From positions 1-64,000 of the forward strand of contig DAOTZV010000048.1 of assembly GCA_034434235.1 (NCBI GenBank): a stretch of DNA of 64,000 bases. Direction: 5' to 3'. Origin of the DNA: CAKZKT01 sp034434235. GTDB taxonomy: Bacteria; Chloroflexota; Anaerolineae; CG2-30-64-16. The notes beneath the pieces are model-generated. The model had not been told where the DNA came from. It saw only the letters and a program-made list of their open reading frames with translations, and made no database searches. A program made the position numbers and the translations under genes. Below, in pieces: positions 1-8,091 of this stretch; position 1 is the stretch's first letter; each line of letters begins with the position of its first letter.

Positions 1-25
1 CCGGAGGCTGAAGCCGTCCGGCTAC

Positions 26-110
26 GAGGTGGAAGCCCCCTCAAGGGGGCTGCATCCCAGGGCGGTTTACCGCCCTTCCACCTGGTAGCCCGCCGCTTTA
101 GCGACGGGCG
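26..110. repeat. Nested hairpin cluster
   Basis: An outer inverted repeat (AGGTGGAAG at 27-35, CTTCCACCT at 75-83) encloses two perfect hairpins: AGCCCCCT/AGGGGGCT at 34-51 and GGGCGGT/ACCGCCC at 60-75. A third imperfect hairpin (GCCCGCCGC/GCGACGGGC) follows at about 88-109. The first inner hairpin recurs at 46316-46333. No coding region is seen in 1-455 apart from short frames through the repeats. Confidence 0.75.
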
Positions 111-213
111 GACATCCGCGACGACGAGCCGCGCCTCGGCCACTGGGCGTTCGCCCCGGCCGCATCCGCCGGAGGCTGAAGCTATTGCCGGAATAATTTA
201 TTAATCTACAATA

Positions 214-261
214 GCTCGTCCGTTAGCTCGTCCGTTTGTTCGTCCGTTGGTTCGTCCGCTG
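214..261. repeat. 12-bp tandem repeat, four copies
   Basis: Four consecutive 12-mers of the form G(C/T)TCGTCCGYTN lie at 214-225, 226-237, 238-249 and 250-261. They directly precede the 30-bp array. No function is evident. Confidence 0.85.
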
Positions 262-264
262 GGC

Positions 265-440
265 GCACGAGCTGAAGCTCGCGGTACAGGGGGTGGCACG
301 AGCTAAAGCTCGCGGTACAGGGGCGCACGAGCTGAAGCTCGCGGTACAGGGGGTGGCACGAGCTGAAGCTCGCGGTACAGGGGTGGCACGAGCTGAAGCT
401 CGCGGTACAGGGGTGGCACGAGCTGAAGCTCGCGGTACAA
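265..440. repeat. About 30-bp tandem repeat, six copies
   Basis: Units beginning GCACGAGCTGAAGCTCGCGG start at 265, 296, 325, 356, 386 and 416, so the period is 29-31 bases. Each unit carries the small palindrome GAGCTGAAGCTC. The last copy ends about 20 bases before the ribosome binding site of the next gene, so the array forms its upstream region. Confidence 0.9.
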
Positions 441-467
441 TGGCGATTTTGAGCTGTGGGAGGATGC

Positions 468-1556
468 ATGACCACGATTCTTGTGATTGAAGACGAAACG
501 CCCATTCGGGAAAACCTGGTCGCTCTTTTGGATGCAGAGGGCTACGAAGTCATCAGCGCGGCCAACGGCCGCATCGGCGTCGAAATGGCCCGACAACGCT
601 TGCCCGACCTGATCCTCTGCGATGTCCTGATGCCTGAACTGGATGGCCACGGCGTCTATCAGGAGCTACACCAGGATCCGGTCACGGCCCTTATCCCCTT
701 CATCTTTCTGACGGCCCGGGCCACCCCGGCCGATCTGCGCGCCGGCATGGCCTTGGGCGCCGACGACTACCTGACCAAACCTTTTACGCGCGACGATTTG
801 TTGCGATCTGTCACGACGCGTTTGGCGAAACGGACGAAAATCACTCAATATGTCCAGGCTAAGCTGGACGAATTACGCCAAAGCATCGCGCGCATGTTGC
901 CCCACGAGCTGCGCACGCCACTCACCGTGATCGTGGGCTATTCGTCCATCCTGAGCGAAAACTATGACTCGTTGCAGCCGGATGAGCTGCGCGAGATCGC
1001 CGAAGCTCTACAACAGGCCGGTCAGCGCCTGTCTCGGTTGATACAGAGATTTCTGCTGAATCACGAGCTCACTCAAATTGTCGAGGACCCCGAACAAGTT
1101 CAGATGCTGCGCGATCAGCGCGTTCAGCGGACGGCCGCGCTGGTGGAGCGCGTAGCTCGCCAACAAGCCCAAAAGGCCGATCGGATGGCCGATCTGGATC
1201 TGAATCTGCAAGACGGACCGGCCCGAATCGAGGAATCGCACCTGACCTATCTCCTGGAAGAGCTGATCGAGAATGCCTTCAAGTTCTCGCCGGCCGGGAC
1301 TCCTGTGCGGGTGAACAGCGAGGTGAGCGGCGATGCCGTGACGATCACCATCACCGACCAGGGCCGGGGCATGACGGCCGCGCAAATGGCCGAGATCGGC
1401 GCCTATGTCCAGCTTGAGCGCCGACGTTATGAACAGCAAGGCCAGGGGCTGGGGTTGGTCCTGGCTCGACGCATTGCCGAGCTTTACGGCGGTCGGCTCA
1501 CCCTTCATAGCATCCCCGACCAGGGTACTACGGTGAGCGTAGAGCTTCCTCGCTAG
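468..1556 (+). CDS. Receiver-histidine kinase signalling protein
   Basis: A soluble two-component protein of 362 residues. The N-terminal receiver domain (about 1-120) has the acidic pair E8/D9, phosphoacceptor D52 in CDVLMPELDG, T82 and K104. A HisKA helix follows with H146 in LPHELRTPL. A HATPase domain completes the protein: N269 in ELIENAFKF, DQGRG at 297-301, GQGLGL at 325-330. There is no sensor domain and no membrane segment, so input presumably comes through phosphorylation of the receiver. The start at 468 is chosen because GGGAGGA lies just upstream; an in-frame GTG at 456 would add four residues. No cognate DNA-binding regulator is adjacent. A hairpin at 1568-1609 separates it from the next gene. 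Confidence 0.9.
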   Translation: MTTILVIEDETPIRENLVALLDAEGYEVISAANGRIGVEMARQRLPDLILCDVLMPELDGHGVYQELHQDPVTALIPFIFLTARATPADLRAGMALGADDYLTKPFTRDDLLRSVTTRLAKRTKITQYVQAKLDELRQSIARMLPHELRTPLTVIVGYSSILSENYDSLQPDELREIAEALQQAGQRLSRLIQRFLLNHELTQIVEDPEQVQMLRDQRVQRTAALVERVARQQAQKADRMADLDLNLQDGPARIEESHLTYLLEELIENAFKFSPAGTPVRVNSEVSGDAVTITITDQGRGMTAAQMAEIGAYVQLERRRYEQQGQGLGLVLARRIAELYGGRLTLHSIPDQGTTVSVELPR

Positions 1557-1567
1557 CCTGAACACGG

Positions 1568-1609
1568 GCATCTCCGCCAGGCGTTTACGAAGCGCCTGGC
1601 AGGAGATGC
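1568..1609 (+). terminator. Hairpin, probable terminator
   Basis: A long inverted repeat, GCATCTCC-GCCAGGCG paired with CGCCTGGC-a-GGAGATGC, follows the kinase gene's stop by about 11 bases. There is no T-run, so this may be a processing or Rho-assisted stop rather than a classical intrinsic terminator. Confidence 0.55.
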
Positions 1610-1642
1610 GCTGGCTATTCTGCGACAAAAGGAGCAAGACCG

Positions 1643-2566
1643 ATGCGCGCGTATCCTACCGATCTCTGGCCGCTTCTTTGGAATACACTTCAGGCCCTTA
1701 CCGCCCACTATGGCCCGGCCATAGACCGCGCGGCCGAGGCGGTCGGCATCCCCTACGGCGAGTGGTACGGCTGGTTGATGGCCGCCCGCATCTTCGAGCC
1801 CGATCCGGTCTCGGCCGCGCGGCTGAACGTGCGCGCCGCGTACACGAATCCGGCGCTGCTCCAGGCGCGGCTGGAAAAGGGGGTGCAGCTCGGCCTGTTG
1901 GCCCCGGCCGGGCCCGGCGAGTATCATCTCACCAACGCCGGCCACGCAGCCGTCCAGCGCCTGATCGAGGCGGCCTACGCGGCGATGGCGCCCTTGCAGC
2001 CGCTCCCGGCCGCCGACCTGGACCGGCTGCTCGCCCTCTTGCGCCGGCTGGTCGAGGCCAGTCTGGCCGCGCCGGAGCCGCCCGGCAAGTGGTGTCTGCG
2101 CATCGCCCGGCACTACGACCCCTACGGCAAGGCCGGCCCGGTCGCCCAGCTCGACCAATACCTGAGCGACCTGGTCGCGTACCGCGACGACGCACATCTG
2201 GCGTCGTGGCGGCCGTTGGGCGTGACCGGACAGGCGTGGGAGACATTGACTCACATCTGGTACGGCGACGCGACCACGCTGGAAGAGCTGTGCGCGCGCC
2301 ATTGCGCCCGCCGCGGCTATTCGTGCGAATCCTACGCGGCCGTGCTCGACGAGCTGATCGCACGCGGCTGGGTGATCCGCCAGGACGACGCTTATCGGCT
2401 GACGGAAGCCGGCCGGGCCGTGCGCGAAGAGGCCGAGGCAACGACCGAACGGTACTTCTTCACGCCGTGGGCGTGCCTGAACGAGGCCGAGCTGGCCGAA
2501 CTGCGCCGCCTGCTGACGGAGTGCCGGGCCGGGCTGAGGGTCACCGGTACAATGCCGGGTCCATGA
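1643..2566 (+). CDS. Winged-helix-like protein of unknown function
   Basis: 307 residues, not assigned to a named family. Two stretches look like winged-helix domains. Residues about 60-115 have a helix pair ending in EYHLTNAGHAAVQ. Residues about 215-265 run TTLEELCARH...VLDELIARGWVIRQDDAYRLTEAGRAV, the usual pattern of a recognition helix and a beta wing. The C-terminus (FFTPWACLNEAELAEL) resembles helix-turn-helix proteins of the SalK/SCO6745 kind. That similarity is only a guess from memory. It has a good ribosome binding site (AAAGGAG at 1627-1633). No catalytic motif is seen. It lies alone between two non-coding gaps. Confidence 0.7.
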   Translation: MRAYPTDLWPLLWNTLQALTAHYGPAIDRAAEAVGIPYGEWYGWLMAARIFEPDPVSAARLNVRAAYTNPALLQARLEKGVQLGLLAPAGPGEYHLTNAGHAAVQRLIEAAYAAMAPLQPLPAADLDRLLALLRRLVEASLAAPEPPGKWCLRIARHYDPYGKAGPVAQLDQYLSDLVAYRDDAHLASWRPLGVTGQAWETLTHIWYGDATTLEELCARHCARRGYSCESYAAVLDELIARGWVIRQDDAYRLTEAGRAVREEAEATTERYFFTPWACLNEAELAELRRLLTECRAGLRVTGTMPGP

Positions 2567-2688
2567 TCCGGTTGCGCATCGCTTATCCGGTGCGCGAGCC
2601 GTGGGATGTGGATTGTAACGTGCCGGGCCTCACGCCGATCGAACCGTAGCCGCGCCCCCTCGCATCCAGCGAGCAAGCACCGTACAAA

Positions 2689-2717
2689 TTGACACGCGAG
2701 TGCGCCGCGAGTATAAT
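2689..2717 (+). promoter_or_regulatory. Consensus sigma-70 promoter for acnA
   Basis: TTGACA (2689-2694), 17 bases, then TATAAT (2712-2717): both hexamers match the consensus exactly. Transcription would start near 2724, inside or just before a perfect 10-bp inverted repeat (2729-2763). Confidence 0.9.
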
Positions 2718-2728
2718 CTCGACAGTCA

Positions 2729-2763
2729 GTTACCGGCCTCCTGAGTTGCGCGGGGCCGGTAAC
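2729..2763 (+). promoter_or_regulatory. Leader hairpin before acnA
   Basis: GTTACCGGCC (2729-2738) pairs perfectly with GGCCGGTAAC (2754-2763) around a 15-base loop. It sits at the predicted 5' end of the acnA transcript, so it could be an operator for a dimeric regulator or a stabilising 5' stem. No T-run follows, so attenuation is less likely. Confidence 0.55.
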
Positions 2764-2843
2764 CTTTGTCCGGATTTCGCATCGTAAAGATTGCCGGCCG
2801 CAGGATGTCGCCGGCTTCATGCCATGTCCAGGAGTCAATTATC

Positions 2844-5528
2844 ATGCCTCAGTCGCATCTCGATCCCTTCGGCGCACGCGCTCTTCTGTCCGGAGGCGAC
2901 CACCCCGTCTATTACTACCGCCTGGCCGCGCTCGAAGAGGCCGGCGTCGGCCCGGTCTCGCGCCTGCCGTTTTCGATCAAGATCTTGCTGGAAGCCGTGT
3001 TGCGCCAGGTGGACGGCTTCGCCGTTACCGAAGAGGATGTGCGTCGGCTGGCGAACTGGAACCCACGCGACCCGGCGCCGATCGAACTGCCCTTCAAGCC
3101 CGCCCGGGTCGTGATGCAGGACTTTACCGGCGTGCCGGCCGTGGTGGATCTGGCCGCGATGCGCTCGGCCATGGCCCGGCTGGGCGGCGACCCGAAGCGC
3201 GTCAACCCGCTCATCCCCGTGGACCTGGTGATTGACCATTCGGTGCAGGTGGACCGCTTCGGCTCGCGGACCGCGCTCTTCTACAACGCCGAGCGCGAGT
3301 TCGAGCGCAACCGCGAACGCTATGAGTTCCTCAAGTGGGGCCAGGCCGCGTTCGCCAACTTCCGCGTCGTCCCGCCGGCCACCGGCATCGTGCATCAGGT
3401 CAACCTGGAGTACCTGGCCACCGTGGTGCGGGTGGCGACGGAAGACGGCCCATCGTCGTCGGTCGCCTATCCGGATACCGTCGTCGGCACCGACAGCCAC
3501 ACCACCATGATCAACGGCCTGGGCGTGTTGGGCTGGGGCGTGGGCGGCATCGAGGCCGAAGCGGTCATGCTCGGCCAGCCGATCTACATGCTCACCCCGC
3601 AGGTGGTCGGCTTCAAGTTGACCGGCGAGCTGCCCGAAGGCGCCACCGCGACCGATCTCGTGCTCACCGTGACGCAGATGTTGCGGGCCAAAGGCGTGGT
3701 GGATAAGTTCGTCGAGTTCTACGGCCCCGGGGTCGGCAAGCTCAGCCTGCCGGACCGGGCCACGATCGCCAACATGGCGCCCGATTACGGCGCGACGATG
3801 GGCTTCTTCCCGGTTGATGATGAGACCCTCAACTACCTGGCCGGCACCGGCCGCGACCCGGCCCTGATCGAGCTGGTCGAGCGCTATTGCAAGGCGCAGG
3901 GCCTGTTTCGCACCGACGACATGGCCGATCCGATCTTCAGCGACACCCTGGAGCTGGATCTGAGCACCGTGCGGCCCAGCCTGGCCGGGCCGAAGCGGCC
4001 GCAGGATCGCGTGGGACTGAGCGAGGTGCGCGACAGCTTCCGCCGGGCCTATCCCAACGCCCGACCTTCCGCTCCCGATGCCCTGACGCACGGCTCGGTC
4101 GTCCTGGCGGCGATCACCTCGTGCACCAACACCAGCAACCCCGGCGTGATGGTGGCCGCCGGCCTGCTGGCGAAGAAGGCGGTCGAGCGCGGGTTGCGCA
4201 CCAGGCCGTGGGTCAAGACGAGCCTGGCGCCCGGCTCGAAGGTCGTGACCAGCTATCTGGAGCGCGGCGGATTGACCCCCTACCTGGAGGCGCTTGGCTT
4301 CCACACCGTCGGCTACGGCTGCACGACGTGCATCGGCAACAGCGGCCCGTTGATCGCAGAGGTGGCCCAGGCGGTGCGGGAGAAGGATCTGGTCGTGGCG
4401 GCCGTGATCTCGGGCAACCGCAACTTCGAGGGCCGCGTGCATCCCCAGGTGCGCGCCAACTACCTGGCGAGCCCGCCCCTCGTGGTGGCCTACGCGTTGG
4501 CCGGCACGGTCGAATGCGATCTGACGCGCGACCCGCTCGGCGTAGATGGCGAAGGCCGGCCGGTCTACCTGCGCGACATCTGGCCGGACCAGGAGGAGAT
4601 TCGGGCCGTCATCGCCGCCACCCTCAGCCCGCAGTTGTTCCGGGAGCAGTACGCCGACGTGTTCACCGGCAACGAGATGTGGAACCGGATCGCAGCGCCG
4701 GCGGGCGATCTGTTCGCGTGGGACGACGCGCACAACACCTACATCCACGAGCCGCCCTTCTTCGCCGATCTGACCCCTGCGCCGGCGCTCGTGTCCGATA
4801 TCGTCGCCGCGCGCGTGCTGGCGTTTCTCGGCGACAGCATCACCACCGATCACATCTCGCCCGCAGGCGCCATCGAGCCGGATAGCCCGGCCGGCCGCTA
4901 TCTGCTGAGCCTGGGGGTGCCGCCGGTTGAGTTCAACCAGTACGGCGCGCGGCGCGGCAACCACGAGGTGATGATGCGCGGCACGTTCGCCAACATCCGC
5001 ATCCGCAACAGGCTGGTTCCCGGCGTCGAGGGCGGCTACACCGTGTATCTGGGGGCCGGAGGCGCGGGGCAAGATGCGGCGGCCGTGCCCATCTACGACG
5101 CGGCGATGGCCTATCGGGCCGCCGGCATCCCGACCATCGTCATCGCGGGGAAGGAATACGGCACCGGCTCCAGCCGCGATTGGGCCGCCAAGGGGCCCTT
5201 CCTGTTGGGGGTCAAGGCGGTGATCGCCGAGAGCTTCGAGCGCATCCACCGCAGCAACCTGGTGGGCATGGGCGTGTTGCCGCTCCAGTTCCTGCCGGGC
5301 CAGAGCGCCGAAGCCCTGGGCCTCACCGGCTTCGAGACGTATGAGATCCGCGGCCTTGCCGGCGGCGAGATGCGGCCCAGGCAACGCCTCACCGTGCGCG
5401 CCGCCGCGGCCGACGGCAGCGTCAAGACCTTCGAGGTGGTCTCGCGCATTGACACGCCGGTCGAAGTAGAGTATTATCGGCATGGCGGCATCTTGCAGGC
5501 GGTATTGCGCCAGATGATGAGGGCATGA
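2844..5528 (+). CDS. acnA: Aconitate hydratase
   Basis: 894 residues, the usual AcnA/IRP length. It interconverts citrate and isocitrate in the TCA cycle using a [4Fe-4S] cluster. The cluster ligands are visible: C427 in ITSCTNTSNP, and C493 and C496 in GYGCTTCIGN. The C-terminal swivel domain contains GTGSSRDWAAKG. The start at 2844 has AGGAG nine bases upstream; longer in-frame extensions would add unconserved sequence. The gene has its own consensus promoter and leader hairpin. It is followed after three bases by an MNT nucleotidyltransferase gene and, after that pair, by icd. The next TCA step is therefore in the same run. Confidence 0.97.
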   Translation: MPQSHLDPFGARALLSGGDHPVYYYRLAALEEAGVGPVSRLPFSIKILLEAVLRQVDGFAVTEEDVRRLANWNPRDPAPIELPFKPARVVMQDFTGVPAVVDLAAMRSAMARLGGDPKRVNPLIPVDLVIDHSVQVDRFGSRTALFYNAEREFERNRERYEFLKWGQAAFANFRVVPPATGIVHQVNLEYLATVVRVATEDGPSSSVAYPDTVVGTDSHTTMINGLGVLGWGVGGIEAEAVMLGQPIYMLTPQVVGFKLTGELPEGATATDLVLTVTQMLRAKGVVDKFVEFYGPGVGKLSLPDRATIANMAPDYGATMGFFPVDDETLNYLAGTGRDPALIELVERYCKAQGLFRTDDMADPIFSDTLELDLSTVRPSLAGPKRPQDRVGLSEVRDSFRRAYPNARPSAPDALTHGSVVLAAITSCTNTSNPGVMVAAGLLAKKAVERGLRTRPWVKTSLAPGSKVVTSYLERGGLTPYLEALGFHTVGYGCTTCIGNSGPLIAEVAQAVREKDLVVAAVISGNRNFEGRVHPQVRANYLASPPLVVAYALAGTVECDLTRDPLGVDGEGRPVYLRDIWPDQEEIRAVIAATLSPQLFREQYADVFTGNEMWNRIAAPAGDLFAWDDAHNTYIHEPPFFADLTPAPALVSDIVAARVLAFLGDSITTDHISPAGAIEPDSPAGRYLLSLGVPPVEFNQYGARRGNHEVMMRGTFANIRIRNRLVPGVEGGYTVYLGAGGAGQDAAAVPIYDAAMAYRAAGIPTIVIAGKEYGTGSSRDWAAKGPFLLGVKAVIAESFERIHRSNLVGMGVLPLQFLPGQSAEALGLTGFETYEIRGLAGGEMRPRQRLTVRAAAADGSVKTFEVVSRIDTPVEVEYYRHGGILQAVLRQMMRA

Positions 5529-5531
5529 AGC

Positions 5532-6068
5532 GTGGCGGACCGGGAGAGCATAGATAGCTCGCAGATCGCGGAACTCGTGCGAAGCGCCCTGGCGGATCGG
5601 GACGATCTGGTCGCGCTCTACCTGTTCGGCTCGGTGGCCACAGGTGTTGTGCATGCATTGAGCGATGTAGATGTGGCGGTCTTGCTTGCCGGGGATCTCG
5701 ACGAAGACGAGTTGTTTGTGCGCGGGCTGGAGATCGGGGCCTTGCTGGAGACAGCATTGCGGTCGATCGGAAGACCGATAGATCTGGTGGTGCTCAATCG
5801 GGCCGCGCCGGCCTTGGTTTTTCAGGTGTTCAAGACCGGCCGGCTGTTATTGGATCGCGATCCTGACGCGCGGAGCCTTTTTGTGATGCGGACCTTGAGC
5901 CGTTATTACGATGGCCAGCGCTATCGAGAATATCATGCCGATCAGCTCTTAGCCCGCATCCGAAGGGAGGGGTTAGGTCGTGGATACCGCGGTGATCGTA
6001 ACGCGCTTGCAGAAGCTCGACGGTTATCTGCGCGGCTTGCGTCAGTTTCAAGACGTAACCCTGGATGA
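5532..6068 (+). CDS. mntA: MNT-domain nucleotidyltransferase (MntA-like antitoxin)
   Basis: 178 residues with a GTG start. The minimal nucleotidyltransferase signature is complete: LFGS, ten residues, then DVD (GSx10DxD), with hydrophobic strands on both sides. In known HepT/MntA (type VII) systems MntA adds AMP groups to a tyrosine of the HEPN toxin and so silences it. The partner gene starts inside this one (5980), giving an 89-base overlap, which is long for such pairs. The last roughly 30 residues are Arg/Ala-rich and look like translation of the hepT sequence in another frame. A TAG sits at 5974-5976 in the hepT frame, so the native stop may have been lost by a small frameshift near the GGGAGGGG tract. 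Confidence 0.88.
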   Translation: MADRESIDSSQIAELVRSALADRDDLVALYLFGSVATGVVHALSDVDVAVLLAGDLDEDELFVRGLEIGALLETALRSIGRPIDLVVLNRAAPALVFQVFKTGRLLLDRDPDARSLFVMRTLSRYYDGQRYREYHADQLLARIRREGLGRGYRGDRNALAEARRLSARLASVSRRNPG

Positions 6069-6405
6069 GTATCTGGAGGACGAAAACCTGCAAGCCATCG
6101 TCGAACGTCGGCTTCAGCTGGCCATCCAGGTATGCATGGATATCGGGAATTACTTGATCGGACAGTTGGGTTTGGCCGTGCCCGACGATCAGGCGAACGT
6201 TTTCGCAGTGCTTGGCCGCGAGGGGATTATTGATGCCGATCTGGCGAGACGCATGGTCGGCATGGTGCGTTTTCGTAACATTCTGGTTCACGATTACCTT
6301 GAGATCAATGCACGGATCGTCTATCGCAACCTGAGAGAGGAGCTTGGCGACTTCGATCAGTTTGCTCAGGCGATTGTGGAGCGGTTTCTGTCAGGACAAA
6401 ACTGA
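5980..6405 (+). CDS. hepT: HepT-like HEPN ribonuclease toxin
   Basis: 141 residues, GTG start preceded by GGGAGGGG. This is a DUF86/HEPN four-helix protein with the catalytic motif Rx4HxY intact as RNILVHDY near residues 91-98. Family members cut RNA (tRNA in studied cases) and are neutralised by MntA-catalysed AMP addition to the motif tyrosine. The upstream overlapping gene supplies the matching nucleotidyltransferase, so this is a complete module. It is inserted between acnA and icd, and its base composition is visibly less G+C-rich than theirs, suggesting acquisition. Confidence 0.88.
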   Translation: MDTAVIVTRLQKLDGYLRGLRQFQDVTLDEYLEDENLQAIVERRLQLAIQVCMDIGNYLIGQLGLAVPDDQANVFAVLGREGIIDADLARRMVGMVRFRNILVHDYLEINARIVYRNLREELGDFDQFAQAIVERFLSGQN

Positions 6406-6427
6406 ATTCGTCTGGATAAGGATTCGC

Positions 6428-7672
6428 ATGGCATACACTAAGATCATCGTTCCTGCCGAAGGCGAGCGCATCACGGTGCGCGAAGGGAAGTTGCACGTGC
6501 CCGATCACCCGATCCTGCTCTGGATCGAAGGGGACGGCATCGGGCCGGACATCATGACCGCGTCCAAACGCATCTGGGACGCGGCCGTGCAGAAGGTCTA
6601 CGGCGGACAGCGCAAGATCGCGTGGATGGAGATCTACGCGGGCGAGAAGGCGGCCCGGCTCTACGACGGCGACTATTTCCCGGCCGAGAGCCTGGAGGCC
6701 ATCCGCGAGTTCGTCGTCGGCATCAAGGGGCCCCTGACGACCCCTGTCGGCGGCGGGTTCCGCAGCCTGAACGTGGCGCTGCGCAAAGACCTGGACCTGT
6801 ACGCCTGCATCCGGCCGGTCAAATGGTATCCGGGGGTGCCCAGCCCGTTGCGCCACCCCGAACAGGTGGACGTGGTGATCTTCCGGGAGAACACCGAGGA
6901 CGTCTATGCCGGCGTCGAGTACAAGGCCGGCACGGCCGAAGCGGCAAAGGTGGAGAAGTTCCTCAAAGAAGAAATGGGCGCGCAGTTCTGGCCCAACTCG
7001 GGCATCGGCATCAAGCCGATCAGCGAGTTCGGCACCAAGCGGCTGGTGCGCAAGGCGTTCCGCTACGCGCTGGAGCACGGCCGCAAGAGCGTGACGTTCG
7101 TGCACAAGGGCAACATCCAGAAATACACCGAGGGCGCGTTCATGCAGTGGGGCTACGAGGTGGCGCGGGACGAGTTCGGCGACGTCACCATCACCGAGCA
7201 GCAGCTTTGGGACGAGTTCGGCGGCAAGGCGCCCGCCGGCAAGATCGTCGTGAAGGATCGCATCGCGGACATCATGTTCCAGCAGATGCTCCTGCGGCCG
7301 GCCGAGTACGATGTGATCGCCACGCCCAACCTGAACGGCGATTACCTGAGCGACGCCGTCGCGGCCGAGGTGGGCGGCGTGGGCATCGCGCCCGGCGCCA
7401 ACATCGGCGACTACCTGGCGGTGTTCGAGGCAACGCACGGCACCGCGCCCAAATACGCCAACCAGGACAAGGTGAACCCGGGCAGCTTGCTCCTCTCGGG
7501 CGTGATGATGCTGGACTACATCGGCTGGGGCGAGGCCGCACGCGCGGTGGAGGCGGCCTACACCCGCACCGTGGCCGACAAGATCGTCACCTACGACTTC
7601 GCCCGCCAGATGGAAGGCGCGCGGGAGGTCAAGACTTCGGAGTTCGCGTCGGCCGTCATCGAGCGACTGTAA
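6428..7672 (+). CDS. icd: Isocitrate dehydrogenase (NADP+)
   Basis: 414 residues, matching bacterial homodimeric Icd. It converts isocitrate to 2-oxoglutarate and CO2 in the TCA cycle. Recognisable blocks are the substrate segment FRENTEDVYAGVEY, the Mg/substrate loop NLNGDYLSDA, and the nucleotide loop ATHGTAPKYANQDKVNPGS. Lys and Tyr in that loop are the residues associated with NADP rather than NAD use in E. coli Icd. The start at 6428 follows AAGGAT; upstream in-frame extensions overlap hepT. It lies 22 bases behind hepT and is followed by a second MNT/HEPN pair. Confidence 0.96.
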   Translation: MAYTKIIVPAEGERITVREGKLHVPDHPILLWIEGDGIGPDIMTASKRIWDAAVQKVYGGQRKIAWMEIYAGEKAARLYDGDYFPAESLEAIREFVVGIKGPLTTPVGGGFRSLNVALRKDLDLYACIRPVKWYPGVPSPLRHPEQVDVVIFRENTEDVYAGVEYKAGTAEAAKVEKFLKEEMGAQFWPNSGIGIKPISEFGTKRLVRKAFRYALEHGRKSVTFVHKGNIQKYTEGAFMQWGYEVARDEFGDVTITEQQLWDEFGGKAPAGKIVVKDRIADIMFQQMLLRPAEYDVIATPNLNGDYLSDAVAAEVGGVGIAPGANIGDYLAVFEATHGTAPKYANQDKVNPGSLLLSGVMMLDYIGWGEAARAVEAAYTRTVADKIVTYDFARQMEGAREVKTSEFASAVIERL

Positions 7673-7686
7673 GGGGTTTCCATCTC

Positions 7687-8091
7687 ATGGGCGAGAGGAT
7701 CGCCGACGTGCAGGCCAGTTTGCACTGGCTGCGCGAGCGAGAGCAGAAAGCCTATCAGCTCCGCGAGCGCCGACGCCAGGCCGCGGTCCAGGCGCTGCGC
7801 GCGGCGATTGCCTCGGTCGCACCGAATTATCCCCAAGTGCGTCGCGTCTTCCTCTTCGGCTCGGTGACGCGCCCCGGCGGACTGAGCGCGGCATCTGATT
7901 TGGACGTGGCTGTCGAAGGGACGTTGAGCGCCGAGGAGTTCTTCGCGTTTTGGCGGGACCTGGAGCGTATGGTAGATGCCGGGCCGATTGACCTGGTGGA
8001 ACTGGATCGGCGCGATGTATACTTCGCTCAGCGCATTCGGGAGACGGGAGAGCTGATCTATGAAAGAGAAACTCCTGGTCCTCAGAGCTGA
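7687..8091 (+). CDS. MNT-domain nucleotidyltransferase, second copy
   Basis: 134 residues. An N-terminal Arg/Gln-rich helix is followed by the nucleotidyltransferase motif LFGS, eleven residues, then DLD, and by PIDLVELD, the usual third-strand segment. It is probably the antitoxin/AMP transferase of a HEPN partner encoded immediately downstream, whose start overlaps by 32 bases. It belongs to a different subfamily from the copy at 5532: it has an N-terminal extension, a different motif spacing and a different partner type. It follows icd by 14 bases and could be read from the acnA promoter. Confidence 0.85.
   Translation: MGERIADVQASLHWLREREQKAYQLRERRRQAAVQALRAAIASVAPNYPQVRRVFLFGSVTRPGGLSAASDLDVAVEGTLSAEEFFAFWRDLERMVDAGPIDLVELDRRDVYFAQRIRETGELIYERETPGPQS

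Noticed and set aside
265..440. Possible CRISPR array
   Set aside because: The whole 30-bp unit repeats head to tail with no unique spacers and no cas genes nearby; it is a simple tandem repeat.
2835..5654. Long minus-strand open frame opposite acnA (and similar ones opposite sdhA, uvrA and glgB)
   Set aside because: These arise from codon bias in high-G+C genes; the plus-strand proteins have complete family motifs, and the antisense frames have none.
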